A stretch of DNA of 64,000 nucleotides from Streptomyces sp. TN58 (GTDB taxonomy: Bacteria > Actinomycetota > Actinomycetes > Streptomycetales > Streptomycetaceae): NCBI RefSeq assembly GCF_001941845.1, contig NZ_CP018870.1, forward strand, positions 3,033,501 through 3,097,500, written 5' to 3'. The translations under genes were made by a program, and so were the position numbers. Below, one piece after another: positions 15,404 through 22,716 of the stretch. The notes beneath the pieces are model-generated. The model worked only from the letters and a program-made list of their open reading frames with translations. It ran no database searches and was not told the origin of the DNA. The first letter of the stretch is position 1. The number at the start of each line of letters is the position of its first letter.

Positions 15404-16828
15404 TCAACGGCTCACCAGTTCGTCCGGCTCGGCCGAGGCCTCCGGCGGGGCGGGTCGGGACACCGACCCGGCGGAGGTCCCGCCCTGCTGTTCCCGCCCG
15501 CGCTGCCGGGGCGCGCGGACGACCGCCCGCGCGGTGCGCCGGCCCTGCGCCGGGACGCCGCGCAGGGCCCGCGCACCCTTGGCCGCGCCGCGGCCCAGGA
15601 ACGCCGCGAGCATCGCCAGGAACGGCCGGACGTCGTCCCCTGCGAACCAGGCCGCCTCGACCCGCCCCCGCTCGGCGGCGGGGCCGGGGACAGGCGGCGC
15701 GGGGGCCGCGGGGTCCGCGGCCGGGCGGCGGCGCGGCAGGGACCGGCCCCGGACCGCCGCCAGCAGCGCGTAGTTCTCGGCGACGAACACCCGGCCCGCG
15801 CCGCCCGAGGGCCGCGGGACCCGCTGGTCCGTCAGGTCCAGGTACATCGCCTGTACGACGTCCAGTCCGGCCGTGTCCGTGAAGAGCCTGAACTGCGCGC
15901 CGGGGCGGGGGTTGAAGTCCACCAGCCGGAAGACGCCGCGCTCGTCCCGGCGGAAGTCCAGGTCCAGGATCCCCTGGTAGCCGAGGCGTTCGGCCAGCTT
16001 CAGCGCCGCCTCCTCCACCGCCGGATCCGGCAGCCAGCGCCCCACCGCCGTCAGGCCGGTGCGCACCGGCCAGGACAGCTCCTTGCGGCCCGAGCCGGCG
16101 AGCAGCGGACGCCCGCCGCGGGTGAAGGCGCCGTGGAAGAACCAGTCGGTGTCCGGTCCGGCCGGCAGGAACCGCTGGAGCAGCAGCCTGCTCCCGGCCT
16201 CGGCGGAGCGCTCGTACAGCCGGCGCGCCTCGGCGGTGGTGTGCACCAGCGTGGTGCTGCGCAGTCCGTCCGCCCCGGCCGGCAGCAGCCAGGGCCGGCT
16301 CCACTTGGCGACCACGGGCAGGCCCAGCCGCCGGGCCGCCTCGGCCGCCTCCGTGCCGCTCGCCGGGACCACGGTCTCCGGGTGCGGGACGTCCCACCGC
16401 GAACAGAGCCGGGACAGCTCGGCCTTGTCGGCCACCCGGGCGGGCAGGTTGTCGGGCTGATGGGGCATCCGGAAACGGTCGCGGAGCATCGGGGCGATCC
16501 GGGACACGGCGATGGCGCTCAGGTCGTCCATCGCGACGAGCACGGCCGGACGGCCGATCCGCTCCGACACCCCTGCCAGGCAGTCCAGCAGGGCCTCGGG
16601 CGCCTCCGGGTCCAGCCCGCCGGCCGGCCCGGGGTGAGCGGCGCGCAGGTACCGAGAACGCCCCATGGGTCCTCCCCCGGCCTCGACGACGGCATGGACC
16701 TCCACGCCCTTGCGGCCGAGGGATCTGACGGCGCCGAGGGTTCCGTGGTGGAACGGATTGCGGTCGAGTCTGAGCACAACGGCGGGCACATGGTTGGCGA
16801 ACGCGTGCATGGCAACGGTGTCTTTCAC
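15404..16828 (-). CDS. ATP-grasp domain protein
   Basis: 474 residues. After a Rossmann-like preATP domain (PAVVLRLDRNPFHHGTLGAVRSLGRKGVEVHAV), residues about 120-330 are an ATP-grasp fold: LGLPVVAKWSRPW supplies the ATP lysine, and LDLDFRRDERGVFRLVDFNPRPG the metal-binding Asp/Asn. The closest textbook relatives are D-aspartate ligase and carbamoyl-phosphate-synthase-like ligases that join a carboxylate to an amine. The C-terminal 90 residues are basic and low in complexity. GTG at 16828 is used; ATG at 16810 is an alternative. It is divergent from the GH26-like gene and next to the surface-polysaccharide operon, so amino-acid decoration of a wall or capsule polymer is a plausible inference. 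Confidence 0.82.
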   Translation of the reverse strand: MKDTVAMHAFANHVPAVVLRLDRNPFHHGTLGAVRSLGRKGVEVHAVVEAGGGPMGRSRYLRAAHPGPAGGLDPEAPEALLDCLAGVSERIGRPAVLVAMDDLSAIAVSRIAPMLRDRFRMPHQPDNLPARVADKAELSRLCSRWDVPHPETVVPASGTEAAEAARRLGLPVVAKWSRPWLLPAGADGLRSTTLVHTTAEARRLYERSAEAGSRLLLQRFLPAGPDTDWFFHGAFTRGGRPLLAGSGRKELSWPVRTGLTAVGRWLPDPAVEEAALKLAERLGYQGILDLDFRRDERGVFRLVDFNPRPGAQFRLFTDTAGLDVVQAMYLDLTDQRVPRPSGGAGRVFVAENYALLAAVRGRSLPRRRPAADPAAPAPPVPGPAAERGRVEAAWFAGDDVRPFLAMLAAFLGRGAAKGARALRGVPAQGRRTARAVVRAPRQRGREQQGGTSAGSVSRPAPPEASAEPDELVSR

Positions 16829-16960
16829 CTAGTCGGACCAAGCGGGGGTGGTGGGCAGCTGCTAATGGCCTACTCGGCAGTCACCGAACAGGCCGTTCGT
16901 CGGATGTGATGCCTAACGTCTTGGGCAAGCACACCGATTCAGGAAAGCTCGGGAGACGCC

Positions 16961-18598
16961 ATGCCCAGACCACGCCGCCGACTGGCGGGCACCTGCATCG
17001 GGACGGTCACGGCCGGACTGCTCGCCACCGGTGCCGCCCTCGCGACGCCGGACGAGATCCGTGCCGAGGACTCCGGCACCGCCATGGGTGCCTATCTCGA
17101 CTACGGGCCGGACGGGGTGGCCCGCATCCCGTACCTCTCGCGCTGGCTGGGCGGCAGGGACATCCGGGTCGGCCACACCTATCTCCCGGGTGACCAGTGG
17201 GCCGGCATCGAGGGCAGGGTCTCCTTCCTGGAGGACTGGGCGCGGTGGCGTCGCGCGGACGGCGACCGGATGTTCGTGCTCAACGTGCCCATGCAGGCGC
17301 GCAACGAGGCACGGGTGCCGGACGAGCAGGTGGCCCGGCTGATCCGGGCGGGCGCGCAGGGCCACTACGACGCGCACTTCCGCAGGCTCGCCGAGCGGCT
17401 GGTGTCGCTGGGTGTCCCCGACACCGTGATCGTGCTCGGCTGGGAGATGAACGGCGTCACCTACACCCACCGGTGCCGCCCCGACCCGGCGAACTGGAAG
17501 GTGTACTGGCGGCGCATCGTCGAGGTGATGCGCTCCGTGCCCGGCCAGAAGTTCAAGTTCGACTTCGCGCCGAACAGGGGTACGGACGCGATCGGCTGGA
17601 CCAAGTGCTACCCGGGCGACGACGTCGTCGACATCATCGGCATGGATTCGTACGACCAGGGTCCCGGGCAGTCCTTCGACGACCAGATCTCCCAGCCGTA
17701 CGGGCTCCAGAAGCACGTCGACTTCGCGCGGGCGCACCGCAAGGCCATCTCCTACCCGGAGTGGGGGCTGTTCCGGCGCGGTGACAACCCGGAGTACGTA
17801 CGGCGCATGCTGGCGTGGATCGAGCAGAACAAGCCGCTCTACCACACCATCACCGACTACTGTCCGCACGGCGTGTGGCAGTGCAAGCAGAATCCGGCGT
17901 CCGCGAAGGTCTTCCGGTCGGCGCTGACGCCCGAGGTGCCCGCCCCGGTGACCCCGACCCCGGTCGTACCGACGCCGGTCGTGCCCACGCCCGTGGTGCC
18001 GACCCCCGTGGTGCCCACTCCGGTCGTGCCCACGCCCCAGGTCCCGACCCCGCAGGTCCCGACCCCGGCAGTCCCGACCCCGCAGGTCCCGACCCCGGCA
18101 GTCCCGACTCCGCAGGTCCCGACCCCGGCAGTCCCGACCCCGCAGGTCCCGACCCCGGCAGTCCCGACCCCGCAGGTCCCGACCCCGGCAGTCCCCACCC
18201 CACAGGTCCCGACCCCGGCAGTCCCGACCCCGCTGCCCGAGCCCTCCACCGCCGCACCGAGTCCGATCGTGCCGACACCCGCCGACTCCGGCACGCCGGA
18301 GCCGGAACCGGAGCCGAGCCCGGAGCTTCCGGAGCCCGGCACGCCGAGCCCCGAAGTGCCGAAGCCCTCGCCGGCGGCGCCCTCCCCCGTGACGCCGGCG
18401 CCCGTCACCCCGAGCCCGGCCGTGCCGAAGCCCGAACCCACCCCGTCCAGGCCGCAACCGCAGCCGCAGCCCCCGGTCAACAGCATGCAGTGGTGCGTAC
18501 CGATCAACTTCGGCGAGTGGCTGTCCAAGCTCGTCGGCAAGCAGTCGGTCTGCGTCAAGATCGACCTGGGGGAGGACTCCGGCTACTGGCCCTTCTAG
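16961..18598 (+). CDS. secreted GH26-like glycoside hydrolase with proline-rich stalk
   Basis: 545 residues. A signal peptide (MPRPRRRLAGTCIGTVTAGLLATGAALA) precedes a TIM-barrel domain of about 290 residues related to GH26 beta-mannanases. DTVIVLGWEMNG carries the putative acid/base Glu and ISYPEWGLF the putative nucleophile Glu. Then come 18 perfect-length VPTPx pentapeptides (residues 336-425), a Pro/Glu linker, and a compact C-terminal segment SMQWCVPINFGEWLSKLVGKQSVCVKIDL with a likely disulfide. It is convergent with the polysaccharide operon and probably trims or modifies that polymer, the stalk holding the enzyme away from or across the wall. GGGAG at 16951 sets the ATG at 16961. Substrate unknown. 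Confidence 0.87.
   Translation: MPRPRRRLAGTCIGTVTAGLLATGAALATPDEIRAEDSGTAMGAYLDYGPDGVARIPYLSRWLGGRDIRVGHTYLPGDQWAGIEGRVSFLEDWARWRRADGDRMFVLNVPMQARNEARVPDEQVARLIRAGAQGHYDAHFRRLAERLVSLGVPDTVIVLGWEMNGVTYTHRCRPDPANWKVYWRRIVEVMRSVPGQKFKFDFAPNRGTDAIGWTKCYPGDDVVDIIGMDSYDQGPGQSFDDQISQPYGLQKHVDFARAHRKAISYPEWGLFRRGDNPEYVRRMLAWIEQNKPLYHTITDYCPHGVWQCKQNPASAKVFRSALTPEVPAPVTPTPVVPTPVVPTPVVPTPVVPTPVVPTPQVPTPQVPTPAVPTPQVPTPAVPTPQVPTPAVPTPQVPTPAVPTPQVPTPAVPTPQVPTPAVPTPLPEPSTAAPSPIVPTPADSGTPEPEPEPSPELPEPGTPSPEVPKPSPAAPSPVTPAPVTPSPAVPKPEPTPSRPQPQPQPPVNSMQWCVPINFGEWLSKLVGKQSVCVKIDLGEDSGYWPF
17966..18235 (+). repeat. coding tandem repeat, 18 VPTPx pentapeptides
   Basis: 270 bases encode 18 consecutive five-residue units VPTP followed by V, Q, A or L. 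From about 18061 the DNA is an almost exact 30-base unit (one Q plus one A pentapeptide) repeated about six times, implying recent expansion of a two-unit block. The first part uses V-type units with less exact DNA. Confidence 0.95.
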
Positions 18599-18633
18599 GG
18601 CGTGCGGGACCGAGCGGACACGGCCAGGAGGGG

Positions 18634-19776
18634 TCATCGCACCCGCAGTTCGTTGAGCCGCGCCCGCCAGTCCCTGGCGGCCGGCAGCGCCTCCCGCAGC
18701 GCCTCCACCGCCCGCTCGCGTCCCGTCACCTGCGACTCGTGCAGCCGCAGCAGGGGCGCGAGCGCGCTCGTGGCCATCAGGAAGCGCTGGTTGACCACCG
18801 TCGCCGGCCGCCAGTGGTTCTTGTACGGCTCGTTGCCCCGCAGGAAGCTCACCACCGGCCGGCCCTCCTCCAGCGCCCGTCCGGCCTCGTAGCGCAGCAG
18901 CAGCGTCGCCACGTCCACCTTGCGCGCCCGCAGGTCCGGGTCCGCCCCGTAGAGGTAGCCGCCGCTCAGTCCCGCCGACAGCAGCGTGACGTTCGCGGCC
19001 ACCACCTTCCCGTCCAGCCGGAACTCCGTCAGCCGGCCCTCCCCCGTCCGCACCATCCGGCGGGTGGCCCGGGTCAGGTGCTCGGCGAAGCGGGGCCTCA
19101 GGTGCTCCGGCGTCACCCCGCGACCGCGCCACTGCTTCTCGTGCAGCCGCAGCAGGTTCCGTACGGCGTGCGGCACCTCCTGCTCGGTGGCCTCGTGCTC
19201 CTCGATCCCGGCCGCGTCGGTCTTGCGCAGCTTCGCCCGCACCCGCTGGGCACCGGAGGCGGGCATCCGCTTGACGAGTTCGTCGAACGGCAGGGCCGGC
19301 AGCTCCATGCACGTGGAGTCGGCGAGCCGGCTGCCGACGCCGGGCCACTGCCGGTACAGCTCCTCCGCGGCGGCCCCGGGGCGGACCTCCCGCAGGTCGA
19401 TCACCGCGCCCCGGGCGGCCCGGTGCAGCCCGTGGGCCAGTGCCGGGACGACCTGACCGGCGTGTTCGGCGGCCACCAGCACGTCGGAGTAGTCGGTGAT
19501 GGGGCCGCCGAGGGGCACCAGCAGGGGAAACGGCCGGTGGACGAGCATCAGGGCGGCCGCGCCGACCAGTTCACCACCGCGCCGGACGAGGACGATCCGG
19601 AGCCGGCCGTCCTTCCCGTACGCCAGCCACCAGGAGTGCAGCCAGGCGTGGCTCTGGAAGGGGGTGGCGCTGGGGCAGGCGCGGACAAGCCGGTTCCACT
19701 GCTCCTCCAGCGCCGCGAACTGCCGGGGGTCGCGGCACAGCGTCACCGACAGGGCCCCGGCCGAGCCCGCGCTCAT
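18634..19776 (-). CDS. CelD/BcsL-type GNAT acyltransferase
   Basis: 380 residues. The N-terminal half (DPRQFAALEEQWNRLVRACPSATPFQSHAWLHSWW) and the C-terminal GNAT-like half (RLTEFRLDGKVVAANVTLLSAGLSGGYLYGADPDLRARKVDVATLLLRYEAGRALEEG, VSFLRGNEPYKNHW) match the CelD family of acetyltransferases from cellulose and exopolysaccharide clusters. A FemAB-like aminoacyltransferase activity is an alternative for this fold. ATG at 19776 overlaps the stop of the Wzz-like gene (ATGA). It is the last gene of the nine-gene operon beginning at 30053 and probably modifies the polysaccharide or its precursor in the cytoplasm. Confidence 0.85.
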   Translation of the reverse strand: MSAGSAGALSVTLCRDPRQFAALEEQWNRLVRACPSATPFQSHAWLHSWWLAYGKDGRLRIVLVRRGGELVGAAALMLVHRPFPLLVPLGGPITDYSDVLVAAEHAGQVVPALAHGLHRAARGAVIDLREVRPGAAAEELYRQWPGVGSRLADSTCMELPALPFDELVKRMPASGAQRVRAKLRKTDAAGIEEHEATEQEVPHAVRNLLRLHEKQWRGRGVTPEHLRPRFAEHLTRATRRMVRTGEGRLTEFRLDGKVVAANVTLLSAGLSGGYLYGADPDLRARKVDVATLLLRYEAGRALEEGRPVVSFLRGNEPYKNHWRPATVVNQRFLMATSALAPLLRLHESQVTGRERAVEALREALPAARDWRARLNELRVR

Positions 19777-20588
19777 CGAACGGACTCCTTCTCCTTGGCC
19801 GAGGCCGGCTCGCCCTGCGCGGGCAGGGTGGCGTACTCCTCGGCCGGCGCCTCGGCCGGCGCCTCGGCCACCTGCTCCGCCACGGGCCGGGCCACCGGAC
19901 CGGCGGCGGGCGCGGTCGCGCCCCCCTCGGGGCGGCGCGCGCGGCCGGGCCGGGCCAGCAGCCACAGGCCGCCCAGCAGCCCGCCGGCGCACATCCCCAC
20001 GGCGCCGCTGATGGCGGCGGACGGGGAGGCCGGGTCGGCGGGGGCCACGGCCTGGTTGAACAGGAGCAGCTGGACACCGGTGTTCTTGGCGGCCTGGTTG
20101 CTGCTCAGCGACAGGGCGTCGGCGACCGCGTTCGCGATGTCGGCGGCCTCGGCGGGGCTCGTGGAGGTACCGGTGATGGCGATCATCGGGGACTCGGGGG
20201 AGGTCTCGGCCCGTACCTGGGTGCGCAGCTGACGCGCGGTGATGCCCGCGCGGGGCTGCGCGTAGGCGAGGGTGGCGCTGCTGGTGGCGATACGGGCGTA
20301 CGCCTGGGCGAAGCCGAGGGCGGTGGCGGGCTCGGTGGTGTCGTCGGGGACGGCGACGACATAGCTGGTGGCGGCGTACTCGGGGGCCTTGAGCACCCCG
20401 TACGCCCCGCCGGCGGCGAGCCCCAGCGCGGCGCAGACGGGCAGCGGCCACCACACGGGGGGCCGGGTGAAGCGCCGCCTGGGCCTCTTGCCGGAGCGGT
20501 GGTCCGCCTTCTTCTCGGCTTTCTTCTCCGCCTTCTCGGATGTCTTCCCGGACGTCTTCTCGGCGCTGTCGGACATGGTCGTGCTCAC
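19773..20588 (-). CDS. Wzz-like polysaccharide chain-length/co-polymerase protein
   Basis: 271 residues: a Lys/Glu/Ala-rich cytoplasmic N-terminus, TM1 WWPLPVCAALGLAAGGAYGVL, an extracytoplasmic domain of about 125 residues (PEYAATSYVVAVPDDTTEPATALGFAQAYARIA) and TM2 AAISGAVGMCAGGLLGGLWLLA, then an Ala/Pro/Glu tail. This two-TM topology is that of Wzz/CapA co-polymerases that set polymer length; there is no Walker motif, so the tyrosine-kinase part is absent. GTG at 20588 is used, ATG at 20576 is possible. Within the polysaccharide operon, 62 bases after the glycosyltransferase gene. Confidence 0.8.
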   Translation of the reverse strand: MSTTMSDSAEKTSGKTSEKAEKKAEKKADHRSGKRPRRRFTRPPVWWPLPVCAALGLAAGGAYGVLKAPEYAATSYVVAVPDDTTEPATALGFAQAYARIATSSATLAYAQPRAGITARQLRTQVRAETSPESPMIAITGTSTSPAEAADIANAVADALSLSSNQAAKNTGVQLLLFNQAVAPADPASPSAAISGAVGMCAGGLLGGLWLLARPGRARRPEGGATAPAAGPVARPVAEQVAEAPAEAPAEEYATLPAQGEPASAKEKESVR

Positions 20589-20650
20589 TTTCTGGAGGGA
20601 GGTGGTGGTTCCTGTGGGTCCCGGCCGGGACCCCTTCGGGTGCGTGGGGG

Positions 20651-21943
20651 TCAGCCGCCGGCGCGGGGCGTCTGCCGGGGTGAGCCGGGACCGGGCACCG
20701 TCAGCCCCGCCGGCGGCCGCTGCGCGGGGCTGACGGTGTCCGGTGCGGGGTCCGGTGCCTGCGGATCCGGTGCACGGCCCAGGCCCGTCCCCGCCCCGCG
20801 CGGCGCGGCTGCCGCGAGGGCGAGGTCGTACACGTCGAGCAGCCGGCGCGCGCTGCCGGCGATGTCGTAGCGGCGTACGACCGGCGGCGGGGGCAGCCGG
20901 CGCGCGCCGGCCTCCATGTGTCCGCGCAGCGCGGCGACGAGCTCCTCGGTGCCGGTCCCGATGCGGCGGGCTCCGGGGGCCTGCGCGGCGGGCAGGTCGT
21001 CGACGGCCGGGCAGGTCACGTGCAGGACGGGGAGCCCGGCGGCCAGCGCCTCGACGACCGCGAGCCCGAAGGCCTCCTCCCGCGAGGGCGAGACGAAGAC
21101 GTCCATGGCGGCCAACAGGGCCGGGATGCCGGGAGTGCGGCCGTCCGTGCTGTCGCCCAGCGGGTCCCGCTCCCCCAGCAGGTGGATCCGGCTCTGCGCG
21201 CCGAGCTCGGCGGCCAGCCGGCGCAGCCCCGCCCGCTCGGGACCGTCCCCGGCCAGCAGCAGGTGCGCGCCGGGCAGCGCCGCCACGGCCCGGACCAGTA
21301 CGTCGAAGCGCTTGCCGGGGACCAGCCGGCCGACCCCGCCGACCACGAAGGCCCGCTCCGGCAGCCCGGTGCGGGCCCGGGTGGCCCGGCGGACGTTCTC
21401 GTCGAAGCGGAAGCGGACTGCCTCGATGCCGTTCGGTACGACGTGGACCCGGGCGGGCGGCACCCCCCAGCCCTCCAGCCGCGCGGCCACGGTGTCCGAC
21501 ACGGCCACGGTCGCCGCGCCCAGCCGTTCACTGGCCAGGTACAGCGACCGGACCCCGCCCGAGAGGGGACGGCCCTCGATCTCGCCCTCGCCGAGGGAGT
21601 GCTCGGTGGCGACGGTCGCCGGGGTGCCCGCGAGGCGGGCCGCGAAGCGCCCGTACACGCAGGCCCGGTACAGGTGCGTGTGTACGAGGTCGTACCGGCC
21701 GCGCCGGATGAACCGCGTCAGCCTGGGCAGTGCCCCGAGGTCGCGGTTGCCCCGCATCCCCAGGTGCACGACGCGTACTCCGTCGGCGCGCAGCCCTTCG
21801 GCCACCGGGCCGGGGTTGGTCAGCGTCAGCACGTCGCACCGCATCGGCATGTGCCGTAGCAGGAGCCGCAGTTGCTGCTCGGCGCCGCCGACGCCGAGGC
21901 CGGTGATGACGTGCAGTGCCCTGACCGATTCCATCGCCTTCAC
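20651..21943 (-). CDS. glycosyltransferase, GT4/GT1-type (GT-B fold)
   Basis: About 430 residues. The acceptor half begins ALHVITGLGVGGAEQQLRLLLRHMP, the usual GGAE motif; the donor half contains VVGGVGRLVPGKRFDVLVRAVA, LLAGDGPER and the E-x7-E motif SPSREEAFGLAVVEALAAGLPVL. It transfers a sugar from an activated donor to the growing lipid-linked repeat unit at the inner membrane face. GTG at 21943 overlaps the deacetylase stop (GTGA); ATG at 21934 is the alternative. The last 60 residues are Pro-rich and disordered. Confidence 0.9.
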   Translation of the reverse strand: MKAMESVRALHVITGLGVGGAEQQLRLLLRHMPMRCDVLTLTNPGPVAEGLRADGVRVVHLGMRGNRDLGALPRLTRFIRRGRYDLVHTHLYRACVYGRFAARLAGTPATVATEHSLGEGEIEGRPLSGGVRSLYLASERLGAATVAVSDTVAARLEGWGVPPARVHVVPNGIEAVRFRFDENVRRATRARTGLPERAFVVGGVGRLVPGKRFDVLVRAVAALPGAHLLLAGDGPERAGLRRLAAELGAQSRIHLLGERDPLGDSTDGRTPGIPALLAAMDVFVSPSREEAFGLAVVEALAAGLPVLHVTCPAVDDLPAAQAPGARRIGTGTEELVAALRGHMEAGARRLPPPPVVRRYDIAGSARRLLDVYDLALAAAAPRGAGTGLGRAPDPQAPDPAPDTVSPAQRPPAGLTVPGPGSPRQTPRAGG

Positions 21944-22716
21944 CGGGACACCGCCCGCCGCAGCTCCCGGACGTGGTGGCGCAGGTGCTTGGCCCGCAGC
22001 CGGAGACCGCGGTCGGCCTGGCTGACGTGTGTGCGCGGCAGGGCGTGCGGGCCGGTGAGGCCCCCGGGGTCGATGGCGCAGGCGTAGCCGTAGCCGGCCG
22101 CCCGGGTCGCCTCGACGACGCGCGCGTCGAGGTGCCCGTACGGGTAGCAGAAGCCCTCGGGCAGGGCTCCGGTCAGCTCGCGCAACAGGTCGCGGCTGCC
22201 ACGCAGTTCCTGCTGGAGGACGTCGTCGGCGACCACGCGGAGGTCCTGGTGGAGCAGGCCGTGCGAGCCGATCTCCTGCCCGGCGGAGGCGACTTCGCGG
22301 ATGCCCTCGGCTGTGAGCAGGGACTTGCGCGGCCCCAGCGGGTCCCACACGTTGTCCACGCCGAGCCGCCCGGGGAGTACGAAGAGGGTGGCGGTGCAGT
22401 CGTGGCGCCGGAGCAGCGGCAGCGCGTGGGTCAGGAAGTCGGTGTAGCCGTCGTCGAAGGTCAGTCCGACCAGCCCGGCTCCCCCGCCGGCCGCCCTGGC
22501 CCGCAGCAGCTCGCCGACCGACACCCCGCGCAGGCCCCGGGAGCGCAGCCACACGAGCTGTGCCTCCAGGGCGCGGGGGGTGACGGTGATCCCGTACGGG
22601 TCCTCGGCGGGATCGGTGAACTCGGCGACCGAGTGGTACATCAGGACCCATGGTGATGCGGTCCGGCGGGCGGGGACCACCAGGGCGGCGGGGGCCGTGT
22701 CGGTGTCAGCGGGCAT
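21940..22716 (-). CDS. polysaccharide deacetylase (NodB-like) family protein
   Basis: 258 residues of the NodB/CE4 fold: VLMYHSVAEF at the start, LTFDDGYTDF with the catalytic and metal-binding Asp pair, and GSHGLLHQDL supplying the metal histidines. FCYPYGHLD is the later arginine/proline loop. CE4 enzymes remove N- or O-acetyl groups from polysaccharides. There is no signal peptide, so it may act on the cytoplasmic, lipid-linked precursor. It overlaps the flippase gene by 11 bases and the next glycosyltransferase by four, all in one operon. Confidence 0.9.
   Translation of the reverse strand: MPADTDTAPAALVVPARRTASPWVLMYHSVAEFTDPAEDPYGITVTPRALEAQLVWLRSRGLRGVSVGELLRARAAGGGAGLVGLTFDDGYTDFLTHALPLLRRHDCTATLFVLPGRLGVDNVWDPLGPRKSLLTAEGIREVASAGQEIGSHGLLHQDLRVVADDVLQQELRGSRDLLRELTGALPEGFCYPYGHLDARVVEATRAAGYGYACAIDPGGLTGPHALPRTHVSQADRGLRLRAKHLRHHVRELRRAVSR

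Noticed and set aside
18061..18235. Regular 30-base repeats resembling a CRISPR array
   Set aside because: There are no unique spacers; units are directly contiguous and in frame with the GH26-like gene.
17857..18558. Minus-strand frame of GVGTxGVGT repeats
   Set aside because: It is the antisense reading of the VPTPx-coding repeat and has no independent support.
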